From NCBI GenBank assembly GCA_021736965.1, contig JAIPEV010000018.1:1-15731 (forward strand): 15,731 nucleotides of DNA. The letters are read 5' to 3'. The translations under genes were made by a program, and so were the position numbers. This DNA is from Halanaerobiales bacterium (GTDB taxonomy: Bacteria; Bacillota; Halanaerobiia; Halanaerobiales; M55B127). Positions 1 to 6,733 of the stretch are shown piece by piece; position 1 is the first letter of the stretch, and each line of letters starts with the position of its first letter. The notes beneath the pieces were generated by a model. The model made no database searches. It was not told the origin of the DNA and saw only the letters and a program-made list of their open reading frames with translations.

Positions 1-199
1 GTGCTATACCGCCAATCAAACCACCTATAACGGGACCGAAAAAGATACGACGAATTATAATAGGTAAAGAACCAAAACCAATTCTAATACCCTCCACTCC
101 ACCAATCGCGAATCTTAAACTTAAAAGTCTTGTAAATACAATAGCTAAAGTGATTAAAAAAGATGAATATACCATTTTTTTAATTGAGAAATTTTTCAT
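1..199 (-). CDS. folT: Folate ECF transporter S component FolT (N-terminal part, cut by window edge)
   Basis: Partial gene: the first 66 codons are present and the rest lies beyond position 1. The reading frame starts with ATG at 199-197, about 9 bases after a strong AAAGGAGC Shine-Dalgarno. The translation begins MKNFSIKKMVYSSFLITLA, a positively charged N-terminus running into a hydrophobic helix. It continues through the segment GGVEGIRIGFGSLPII (about residues 33-48), characteristic of folate-family S components of energy-coupling-factor transporters, then a Gly-rich hydrophobic stretch. FolT is the membrane protein that binds folate and delivers it with the shared EcfA/A'/T module. A THF riboswitch directly upstream independently supports the folate assignment. 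It follows the one-carbon operon on the same strand but probably has its own promoter. The transport role is inferred from family resemblance over only 66 residues. Confidence 0.88.
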   Translation of the reverse strand, partial: MKNFSIKKMVYSSFLITLAIVFTRLLSLRFAIGGVEGIRIGFGSLPIIIRRIFFGPVIGGLIGGIA

Positions 200-208
200 T
201 AATAAAAA

Positions 209-261
209 GCTCCTTTCTCTTTTAGTGAAATGACAGAACTAATCACCAAAGAAAAAGAAGC
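209..261 (-). promoter_or_regulatory. Expression platform of the THF riboswitch: Shine-Dalgarno and matching anti-Shine-Dalgarno
   Basis: On the minus strand the folT ribosome-binding region AAAGAGAAAGGAGC (222-209) is complementary over 14 consecutive bases to GCTTCTTTTTCTTT (261-248), counting two G-U pairs, with a 25-base loop between. This would bury the Shine-Dalgarno and block translation. In that loop, TCTGTCA (237-231) repeats the 3' strand of riboswitch helix P1 and can pair with TGACAGA at 372-366, the P1 5' strand. Two competing folds are therefore visible. The pairing is seen in the sequence; the translational OFF/ON mechanism is inferred. No intrinsic terminator with a U-run is convincing here. 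Confidence 0.6.
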
Positions 262-268
262 TTCTTTG

Positions 269-374
269 ATGACAGCGGACGCGATGACCATACCGTTTGC
301 TTTTTATATAAGCTTTCGTCCCAAGGCGACGTCCCATCCTAAGGCACTATACGCACGGCATCTACTCTGTCACT
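269..374 (-). promoter_or_regulatory. Tetrahydrofolate (THF) riboswitch aptamer
   Basis: Read on the minus strand, the leader of folT carries the conserved elements of the THF riboswitch in order: GAGTAGATG, then GCGTATAGTG, the P3 hairpin with loop ATGGGACGTCG, then ACGAA, a small stem GCTT...AAGC, CGGTATGGTCAT, and GCGTCCGCT. Helix P1 is TGACAG (372-367) with CTGTCA (275-270). P2 is ATGCCGT with ACGGTAT, and P3 is CCTTAGG with CCTTGGG (one internal mismatch). These match, block by block, the folT-type THF riboswitch known from Firmicutes, which binds reduced folates and represses folate transport or synthesis genes. Its position directly before folT fits. It lies between fhs and folT and does not overlap fhs. 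Confidence 0.93.
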
Positions 375-379
375 TATTT

Positions 380-408
380 ATTATTTTTATTAAATTTAAT
401 TAAAACAA
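380..408 (-). promoter_or_regulatory. Candidate promoter for the riboswitch-folT transcript
   Basis: A TTGTTT box (408-403) lies 17 bases before AATAAT (385-380), five of six matches to the -10 consensus. Transcription would then begin near 373, the first base of riboswitch helix P1. The -35 box overlaps the last two codons of fhs. The region is very AT-rich, so chance matches are likely; the good spacing and position relative to P1 are the main support. No rho-independent terminator is visible between fhs and this site, so read-through from the operon is also possible. Confidence 0.4.
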
Positions 409-2070
409 TCCTGATATCTTACCATTTTCATCGATATCTATATCTTCAGCTGAAGGTCTCTTTGGTAATCCAGGCATCTTTAATACAGGACCTGTTGATG
501 GTACTATAAAACCTGCTCCTGCTGATAGGGTAACCTTTGTTACTGATACCCTAAAGTTTTTGGGTCTACCTTTTAGTTCGGGCTTGTCTGAAATTGAGTT
601 TTGAGTCTTAGCCATACAGATCGGTAAATCTTCATAACCTAATTCTTTAAAGGTCTCAATCTGTTTTTCAGCGTCATTAGAGTAATCTACTCCATCTGCT
701 CCATAAATTTCTGTTGATATCTTTTCGATCTTTTCTTTGATTGTGAGTTCTTTTTCATATAAGAATTCAAAGTTACTCTCTTCATTTTCAAATATATCAA
801 TGATCTGATCTGCTAACTCTAGACCGCCTTCTCCTCCTTTTGCCCATACTTCTGATAGTGCTACTCTTACACCTAACTCTTCACATTTTTTTCTGACTAA
901 TTCTAACTCTGCTTTTGTATCAGTAGGGAATCTATTGATCGCTACTACCAGTGGTACTTTGAACTTACCAATGTTTTCAATATGTTTTTCTAAGTTCTCT
1001 ATACCTGCTTCTAAGGCTTTTAGATTTTCTTTTTTGAGATCACCTTTGTTTACACCACCATGCATTTTAAGGGCTCTGATTGTTGCAACTAAAACTGTTG
1101 CATCAGGATGTAGGTCAGCATACCTTGATTTGATATCAAAGAACTTCTCTGCTCCCAAGTCAGCTCCGAAACCAGCTTCTGTTATTGTAATATCTGATAA
1201 CTTCATTGCCATCTTGGTCGCCATTACACTGTTACAACCATGAGCAATATTAGCAAATGGTCCTCCATGAATAAAGGCTGGAGTATTCTCTAGGGTTTGA
1301 ACTAAGTTTGGCTTGATCGCATCTTTTAATAGAGCTGTCATAGCTCCCTGGACGTTTAAGTCACTAGTTTTAATAGGATTGTTATCTCTATCATAACCAA
1401 TTACGATATTTGAAATCTTTTCTTTTAGTTCCATTAGATCATTTGCTAAACATAAAATAGCCATGATTTCAGAGGCCACTGTTATGATAAATCCATCTTG
1501 TCTAGGTTCTCCATTACCGGTTCCACCTAAACCTACTACTATATCTCTTAAGGCCCTATCATTCATGTCTACAACCCTAGGCCAGGTTATTCTGGTTGGA
1601 TCTATGTTAAGTTCATTACCTTGTTTTATATGATTATCTATTGCTGCTGAAAGAAGGTTATGGGCTATACCTATCGCATGAATATCTCCTGTAAAGTGTA
1701 AGTTTATATCTTCCATTGGAATTACCTGAGAATAACCACCACCAGCTGCACCACCTTTAATTCCCATTGTTGGTCCTAAGGAAGGCTCTCTAATTGCAAT
1801 CATACAGTTTTTATCTCTCTGGTTTAAAGCCATACCTAGACCTACTGTTGTAGTTGTTTTACCTTCACCAGCGGGTGTGGGTGTAATTGCTGTTACTAAT
1901 ACAAGTTTACTATCTTTTTCTTTTTGTAACCTTTTATAAGTATCAAGCTTAATCTTTGCCTTATAGTCACCATATAGTTCAATGTCTTGATTACTTAGTC
2001 CGATCTTTTTTGCTATCTCTTTAATCGGTTTTAACTCTGCTGCTTGGGCTATTTCAATATCACTTTTCAA
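400..2070 (-). CDS. fhs: Formate--tetrahydrofolate ligase (formyl-THF synthetase)
   Basis: A 556-residue protein, the usual length for bacterial Fhs. It catalyses formate + ATP + THF to 10-formyl-THF + ADP + phosphate, a cytosolic step of the methyl branch of the Wood-Ljungdahl pathway, reversible when methyl groups are oxidised to formate. The nucleotide-binding loop PTPAGEGKTTTT is at about residues 64-75. The strongly conserved EPSLGPTMGIKGGAAGGGYS run follows at 95-114, and the family C-terminal segment with GLPKRPSAEDIDID near the end. The start codon is TTG (2070-2068), supported by an AGAGGAG Shine-Dalgarno about 9 bases upstream and by the typical start MKSDIEIAQ. It begins 22 bases after the MttB-family gene and appears to be the last gene of the operon. 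FolD and methenyl-THF cyclohydrolase, which would link it to MetF, are not in the window. Confidence 0.98.
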   Translation of the reverse strand: MKSDIEIAQAAELKPIKEIAKKIGLSNQDIELYGDYKAKIKLDTYKRLQKEKDSKLVLVTAITPTPAGEGKTTTTVGLGMALNQRDKNCMIAIREPSLGPTMGIKGGAAGGGYSQVIPMEDINLHFTGDIHAIGIAHNLLSAAIDNHIKQGNELNIDPTRITWPRVVDMNDRALRDIVVGLGGTGNGEPRQDGFIITVASEIMAILCLANDLMELKEKISNIVIGYDRDNNPIKTSDLNVQGAMTALLKDAIKPNLVQTLENTPAFIHGGPFANIAHGCNSVMATKMAMKLSDITITEAGFGADLGAEKFFDIKSRYADLHPDATVLVATIRALKMHGGVNKGDLKKENLKALEAGIENLEKHIENIGKFKVPLVVAINRFPTDTKAELELVRKKCEELGVRVALSEVWAKGGEGGLELADQIIDIFENEESNFEFLYEKELTIKEKIEKISTEIYGADGVDYSNDAEKQIETFKELGYEDLPICMAKTQNSISDKPELKGRPKNFRVSVTKVTLSAGAGFIVPSTGPVLKMPGLPKRPSAEDIDIDENGKISGLF

Positions 2071-2092
2071 AATTAATCACTCCTCTTTAGAA

Positions 2093-3517
2093 TTATTTTT
2101 TTAACTTTTTAATATATTCTTGAAGTTTAGCTGCTTTTCCTTTATTTAATTTTGGTGTTTGATAATTTTTTAATATTTCTTCATACATTTTATTCGCTCG
2201 CTGATCAGTATCAGGTTGCTTTTCGTTGCTAAAGTACCTTTTTTTAGCACTTAATACAGGTTCTCTTAAGTCTCGCATATGATTATAGGTATGTTTCTCA
2301 GCTATAAAGTTTCCACTACTACCTACATTTAAAATTACTTCTTTGGCAATTTCTTCGTCATCAACCTTTATTCCAGCTGCATAGTTATCAATTATACCAA
2401 GCATTTCATCATCAATCAAAAACTTCTCATAAGACATTGTCATATAGTTTTCTAATAAGCCTGCAGCATGAAGTATAAAGTTGAAACCACTTTTTATTGC
2501 AGACATTAAATTCATCATAGATTCATAACCAGCCTGAGCATCAGGGGCTAATGAATCTGTTAATGAACCTCCTCCTCTTGATGGGATATTATAGTATCTA
2601 GCCATTTGAGCAGTTCCATTAAACATTTTAGCAGTTTCAGGATTACCTATTGCTAAATTACCAGTCTTTAGATCTACAACACTTGAAGCAGATCCATAGA
2701 TAACAGGTGCACCAGGATTAACTAACTGTGATAAAACAATCCCTGTTAGTATCTCTGCATTTTGCTGTACTAAGGCTCCTGCTATTGTAGTAGGAGCAGT
2801 TGTTCCTGTCATACTAAGTGATGCAACAACGATTGGTTGGTTATAAAAAGAATGAACCATCAAGGCATCTGTCATTCTGTTATCGATCTGTAAAGGAGAA
2901 TTTGTACTAATTAAGGTTAGCATTACAGGATGTTTTTTTACAAATTCGATTCCATCAAAGATTATTGCAGCCATTTCAATACTTTCTTTTGCTTTCTTTG
3001 CTCCCATTGCACTACCCATTAAGCATTTATCGGTATATTTAACAGCTGCTTCAAACATCTTAGCATGTCTAATTTCATCATCAATATCAGTAGGTTCTAC
3101 TAATACACCCCCAACTACATCGATAAAGTCACTGTTTCCTGCCAATTTTGTAAACTTAATATAATCTTCATAAACTGCTCTTCTTCTTTTGTTCTCTTTG
3201 AAGTTCATTACAAATGGTGCTCCATAGCCAGGAGATAATACTGTATTATCTCCTCCAATCACAACACTATTTTCAGGATTACGGGCATGTAGTTTAAACT
3301 TGACTGGAGCTTTTTTTAGTGCATCTTCAATCATTTTTTCAGAAATAAAAACCTGTTTACCTTTAACCTTAGCACCATTTTCTTGATATAGTTTACGTGC
3401 TTTTTCGGATTGAATTTCCATACCATTTTTTTCTAAAATTTCAATTGTGCTGGTATGTAATTTTTTTAATTCTTTTTTAGTAAAAATGTCATTACTTTTA
3501 AAATTTCTTTTAATCAT
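2093..3517 (-). CDS. MttB-family (trimethylamine methyltransferase superfamily) corrinoid methyltransferase, non-pyrrolysine type
   Basis: This 474-residue protein resembles the MttB superfamily throughout: an N-terminal helical part, then a TIM-barrel with GGDNTVLSPGYGAPFV (88-103), LISTNSPLQ (202-210), YGSASSVVD (274-282) and PSRGGGSLTDS (312-322). Archaeal MttB carries pyrrolysine (UAG) in a GxLE context. Here the corresponding place HAAGLLENY (350-358) has leucine TTA (residue 354, bases 2458-2456) and no in-frame stop, so it belongs to the non-Pyl homologues. Characterised non-Pyl members demethylate glycine betaine (MtgB), proline betaine, carnitine or butyrobetaine, passing methyl to a corrinoid protein. 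The substrate here cannot be told. Start ATG has a GGGAGG Shine-Dalgarno and lies 28 bases after flxA. No cognate corrinoid protein is present in the window, though the AcsE/MtgA-like enzyme at 14283-15077 could complete the transfer to THF. Confidence 0.9.
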   Translation of the reverse strand: MIKRNFKSNDIFTKKELKKLHTSTIEILEKNGMEIQSEKARKLYQENGAKVKGKQVFISEKMIEDALKKAPVKFKLHARNPENSVVIGGDNTVLSPGYGAPFVMNFKENKRRRAVYEDYIKFTKLAGNSDFIDVVGGVLVEPTDIDDEIRHAKMFEAAVKYTDKCLMGSAMGAKKAKESIEMAAIIFDGIEFVKKHPVMLTLISTNSPLQIDNRMTDALMVHSFYNQPIVVASLSMTGTTAPTTIAGALVQQNAEILTGIVLSQLVNPGAPVIYGSASSVVDLKTGNLAIGNPETAKMFNGTAQMARYYNIPSRGGGSLTDSLAPDAQAGYESMMNLMSAIKSGFNFILHAAGLLENYMTMSYEKFLIDDEMLGIIDNYAAGIKVDDEEIAKEVILNVGSSGNFIAEKHTYNHMRDLREPVLSAKKRYFSNEKQPDTDQRANKMYEEILKNYQTPKLNKGKAAKLQEYIKKLKK

Positions 3518-3545
3518 TTTTTAAAACCTCCCAATTAATACCTAC

Positions 3546-4394
3546 TTAATACTCATCTGGCATTTCTACAAGCTGTTCAAGTGTAAAAACCGGGCCATCT
3601 TTACAGACGTAGTAATGGCCGATGTTACAACGACCACACTTACCAACACCACAAGACATCCTCATTTCCAGTGTAGTAATAATATCAGCTGGTTTAATAC
3701 CTAGGTTTTTTAATCTATCTGTCACAAATTTTATCATAACGGGAGGACCACAGGTAAAAAACTTTGTATCTGGTAGTTCCCAATCCAATTCTTCATCAAT
3801 TAAGTTATGAGGATAACCAACACATTTACTCCATCCTTCACATGGTTCATCAATGGTATACTTTACTTTTGTGTTTTCAGTGTTTTCCCACCATTTATAG
3901 TCATAACAATAAAGGGTATCTTCTGGAGATCTAAAAGCATTTAAAAGTTGTATATTTTTATATTTAGATCTATTTTGCTGATCTAATACGTAGTTTATCA
4001 GAGATCTTAAGGGAGCTAGACCAATTCCACCACCAATAAATATAATATTTTTATTTTGAATACTTTCAACAGGAAATCCATTACCAAAAGGACCTCTTAG
4101 GCCAATTTTGTCACCAATCTTTAAGTTGTGTAAGGCTTCAGTTACAAGTCCCACCTTTTTAACTGAAAATTCTATATAGTCTTTTTCAGTCGGTGAAGAG
4201 GCAAATCCAAAAGGAGCTTCACCTACTCCATATACAGTAACCATCATAAATTGACCAGGTTTAAAACTAAACTTTTCTCTAAATTGATCATCTAAAAACT
4301 TATATCGAAATGTTTTAATATTTAAATTTGTTTCAGTTTCCTGTTTGATATCAACTATTTCTGCTTTTTGAGGGAGCATATTAGTTTTAACCAT
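3546..4394 (-). CDS. flxA: FlxA-like NAD(P)H/FAD oxidoreductase subunit (HydG/AsrB family)
   Basis: A 282-residue member of the ferredoxin-NADP reductase superfamily, the size of sulfhydrogenase gamma, AsrB and FlxA subunits. The N-terminal flavin-binding barrel includes KPGQFMMV (45-52) and FGFASSP (62-68). The nucleotide-binding domain has GGGIGLAPLR (121-130) and FTCGPPVM (213-220). Four cysteines near the C-terminus (248, 253, 256, 264; pattern SCGVGKCGRCNIGHYYVC) should bind a [2Fe-2S] cluster. It would exchange electrons between NAD(P)H and the iron-sulfur subunits FlxB/FlxC. The start codon overlaps the end of flxB by 8 bases, and AGGAGGGG upstream is its Shine-Dalgarno. NADH versus NADPH preference cannot be decided by eye. 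The Flx name comes from its neighbours: flxBCD and hdrA/hdrC follow the FlxABCD-HdrABC plan known from Desulfovibrio and many anaerobes. Confidence 0.9.
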   Translation of the reverse strand: MVKTNMLPQKAEIVDIKQETETNLNIKTFRYKFLDDQFREKFSFKPGQFMMVTVYGVGEAPFGFASSPTEKDYIEFSVKKVGLVTEALHNLKIGDKIGLRGPFGNGFPVESIQNKNIIFIGGGIGLAPLRSLINYVLDQQNRSKYKNIQLLNAFRSPEDTLYCYDYKWWENTENTKVKYTIDEPCEGWSKCVGYPHNLIDEELDWELPDTKFFTCGPPVMIKFVTDRLKNLGIKPADIITTLEMRMSCGVGKCGRCNIGHYYVCKDGPVFTLEQLVEMPDEY

Positions 4395-5424
4395 CTTTTT
4401 TTGCCCCTCCTTTCGTCTGTAGATATTTTTCTGTTAGTTTGAGTGCTTCCCTGATATCTAAGTTTACAGGACAGCGGCTAATACACCTACCACAACCAAC
4501 ACAACCTAGACCTTCATAGTTAAAAGGATGATAGGAAAACTTATGCATAATCCTATTTCTATACCTTTTATCTTTGCTATCACGAGGGTTATGGCCAGAG
4601 GCATGAGCACTATATGTTGTAAACATACAGGAATCCCAATTTTTATACCTTGTAGAATCATGATCATTACCATCCCAAAAGAAGTTAAAACAATAACATG
4701 TAGGACAGTAATAAGTACAAACTCCACAGCTTAAACATTTTTCAGACATTTCATCCCAAATTTCTGCTTCAAAGATATCTTTTTCAGGTAGTGGAATAGG
4801 TATATCAATTTCAAATTCACTACTATTAAAATCTTTTTCTCTTAATTTTAATAACTCGTTAAGTTCAGTCTGATCTCCATCAAAAAGAGAGCTAAATAAA
4901 GATTCATATTCTTTTTCTTTTATCTTTATATAGTATTGATCTTCTTTAATAAATAGATAGATAGGTGCATAATCACTTTCAATTGGATTAAAACCTAAAG
5001 CATCACAAAAACAATTTTTTTCTCTTTCCTCACAAGATAGACCAACAATAATTGTTTTATCTCTATTTGCTTTATAGCTTTGATCAGTATACATCTCATC
5101 TTCAATAAATACCTGATCTATTGTTTTAATGGCTTCAATATCGCAACTTCTAACACCCCAGAGGATTGTCTTTTTTTCAGGATCATACAGTTTATCACCA
5201 CTGTAATCTTTGCCAATAGCACTGTTTTGAGGAAAAACTATATTTTTAGGTGAACTATCTGGTTGACGATCTAAATAAATATCATTAAGATCATCAATAA
5301 ACACATATTCAACTATCTCTTTTTTCCCTTTCTTTAAAAGAACTGGAGCTGCAATATTATAATCATTCTTTAAGTTATTAAGTAACTTTAAAATACTTTC
5401 TTGATCTGCTTTTTTTATCATCAT
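4387..5424 (-). CDS. flxB: FlxB-like iron-sulfur subunit (sulfhydrogenase beta / AsrA family)
   Basis: A 345-residue protein resembling the HydB/AsrA family, electron-carrying partners of FlxA/HydG/AsrB. The N-terminal two thirds have the family feature LWGVRSCDIEAI (88-99) and a second cysteine group at 131, 138 and 140. The C-terminal part is a dicluster ferredoxin: cysteines 230, 233, 236, 240 with extra 243 and 245 (CLSCGVCTYYCPTCYC), then 308, 311, 314 and 318 (CVGCGRCISRCP). It probably carries electrons between FlxA and FlxC/FlxD. Two adjacent ATGs occur at the start; the first, with GGGAGGTG upstream, gives the given boundary. It overlaps flxA by 8 bases and starts 15 bases after flxC. 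Its cysteine pattern matches that of FlxC, suggesting the two are paralogues. Family level is secure; the Flx role rests on context. Confidence 0.88.
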   Translation of the reverse strand: MMIKKADQESILKLLNNLKNDYNIAAPVLLKKGKKEIVEYVFIDDLNDIYLDRQPDSSPKNIVFPQNSAIGKDYSGDKLYDPEKKTILWGVRSCDIEAIKTIDQVFIEDEMYTDQSYKANRDKTIIVGLSCEEREKNCFCDALGFNPIESDYAPIYLFIKEDQYYIKIKEKEYESLFSSLFDGDQTELNELLKLREKDFNSSEFEIDIPIPLPEKDIFEAEIWDEMSEKCLSCGVCTYYCPTCYCFNFFWDGNDHDSTRYKNWDSCMFTTYSAHASGHNPRDSKDKRYRNRIMHKFSYHPFNYEGLGCVGCGRCISRCPVNLDIREALKLTEKYLQTKGGAKKDG

Positions 5425-5439
5425 CCTTATCTCACCTCC

Positions 5440-6285
5440 CTACTCCATAAACCCCTTTTCACTGTCATGGACATCATATTCAGCTAATAATGTCTTTTGT
5501 TTTTGATCCATACCTACTTTATAATCAAAGATCTCAGTAGCAGTATTATACATCTTTGCTGCTAAAGCTCTCACATCTATACCCTCTGGACATGCTAATT
5601 CACAGGCTCCACAGTTTACACATCTACCTGCCATATGCATTGCCCTCATTAGATGATAAGTGAAATTCTCATTTAGACTAACACTTTTATTAAGCCATTC
5701 AGGCTGATTACTCTCGGTAAAACATTCTTTACAGTAACATACATAACAAGCTTCACGACAGGCATAACATCTAGTACATCTTTCAAACTCATTTCGAAAG
5801 TATTTAAATCTTTCTTCAGGACTAAGACTATCAAAATCTTTTTCTTCTTTTAGTTGATTAGTCTTTTTTTTACTAATCTTTTCACCGACATCATAGTCTG
5901 ATATTACAGCATTTCTTACCTCACATTCCAAACAGGCAGTATTACCTTCTATACCTGGACAGCCTTGAATTCCAATCACCTTAATATCATTTCTATTTAT
6001 AATCTTTTCAGAAAGATAAGTATTGATTGCCCTTGAATCACAGGGTTTAGCAACAATTGCTACATCTTCATTTTTGTAGTTTAAAAGGTACTTAGCTAAT
6101 GACATATGAGAATTTTTATTAAAGACTAATTTTTTTGCACCCTCAGCTTTTGAGATAAACAGTGGTGTTATTTCTTGATTAATGGTGCCTAAGCCAAATC
6201 CAATTACTTTATCAACTGTTTTATCATTTAATATTTTTTTAGCAATTTTTCTTATTTCTTCTGTAATTTGATCATAGTTCTTCAC
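5440..6285 (-). CDS. flxC: FlxC-like 4Fe-4S dicluster electron-transfer subunit
   Basis: A 281-residue cytosolic iron-sulfur protein. The N-terminal half resembles the F420-dehydrogenase/formate-dehydrogenase beta type, with VAKPCDSRAI (78-87) and further cysteines at 109, 118 and 121. The C-terminal half has a dense cysteine cluster at 170, 173, 176, 180, 183, 185 and 188, then CVNCGACELACP with cysteines 222, 225, 228 and 232. It should relay electrons between FlxB and FlxD/HdrA. The start codon is GTG (6285-6283), preceded by AAGGTGAG at good spacing. It overlaps flxD by 14 bases, indicating translational coupling. The order flxD-flxC-flxB-flxA after hdrA supports the assignment. It could also be annotated simply as a 4Fe-4S dicluster protein or coenzyme F420 hydrogenase/dehydrogenase beta-like protein. 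Confidence 0.85.
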   Translation of the reverse strand: MKNYDQITEEIRKIAKKILNDKTVDKVIGFGLGTINQEITPLFISKAEGAKKLVFNKNSHMSLAKYLLNYKNEDVAIVAKPCDSRAINTYLSEKIINRNDIKVIGIQGCPGIEGNTACLECEVRNAVISDYDVGEKISKKKTNQLKEEKDFDSLSPEERFKYFRNEFERCTRCYACREACYVCYCKECFTESNQPEWLNKSVSLNENFTYHLMRAMHMAGRCVNCGACELACPEGIDVRALAAKMYNTATEIFDYKVGMDQKQKTLLAEYDVHDSEKGFME

Positions 6286-6733
6286 TGATTAACTCACCTT
6301 CTTTACTTTGAAATCCCTTTCCATCAAAACCCTGCCAGGGACCTACTGATTTTACCCTTTTTACTGCTTTATTAACAACATCTGCAAACCTTTTTCCTTC
6401 AGAAGCAGAACACCAGGTAAAGTTCAGTCTCTCTTTTTTTACTCCAGCAAACTGCATTAATTCATTTAACATCACAAACTTTCTTCTAGCATAGAGGTTC
6501 CCATCTAGGTAATGACAGTCTCCTGGGTGACATCCTGATACTAAGATACCATCTGCTCCCATATTAAAGGCTTTGATTAACAAAAATGGATCCATTCGAC
6601 CTGTACATGGGACTCTCACAACTCTGATATTGGGAGGATACTGTATTCTACTACTTCCAGCTAAATCTGCAGCAGCATAGCTGCACCAGGTACATAAAAA
6701 TGCGGCAATTTTTGGTTCAAAATCATTACTCAT
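6272..6733 (-). CDS. flxD: Hydrogenase iron-sulfur subunit, MvhD/FlxD family
   Basis: A 153-residue stand-alone MvhD domain, normal for the family. Diagnostic features are FLCTWCSYAAADLAG (12-26), RVPCTGRMDP (40-49), GILVSGCHPGDCHYLDGN (62-79) and FTWCSASEG (105-113). Cysteines 14, 17, 43, 68 and 73 are the likely ligands for its [2Fe-2S] cluster. MvhD/FlxD bridges an electron-donor module (hydrogenase, formate dehydrogenase or NADH-linked Flx) to the flavin of HdrA. Here the donor partner encoded next to it is FlxCBA rather than a hydrogenase, since no MvhA/MvhG is seen. It overlaps the 3' end of hdrA by 8 bases and flxC by 14 bases. The start is ATG with GGTGGGGGG upstream inside hdrA. Confidence 0.94.
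   Translation of the reverse strand: MSNDFEPKIAAFLCTWCSYAAADLAGSSRIQYPPNIRVVRVPCTGRMDPFLLIKAFNMGADGILVSGCHPGDCHYLDGNLYARRKFVMLNELMQFAGVKKERLNFTWCSASEGKRFADVVNKAVKRVKSVGPWQGFDGKGFQSKEGELISEEL

Noticed and set aside
241..270. Palindrome AAAGAAGCTTCTTT as a terminator stem before folT
   Set aside because: It has little room for a loop, is AT-rich and lacks a proper U-run; the long pairing of this stretch to the Shine-Dalgarno is a better explanation.
935..1243. Plus-strand open frame of 102 codons inside fhs
   Set aside because: It lies wholly within the highly conserved fhs coding sequence on the opposite strand, has no recognisable domain and is explained as an antisense shadow.
2450..2470. 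Possible pyrrolysine (in-frame UAG) codon in the MttB-family gene
   Set aside because: The codon at the expected site reads TTA (leucine) and the whole 474-codon frame has no internal stop.
4506..4734. Short open frames on both strands inside flxB
   Set aside because: They overlap the cysteine-motif region of flxB, have no ribosome-binding site or family resemblance, and their hydrophobic look is a by-product of frame shift.
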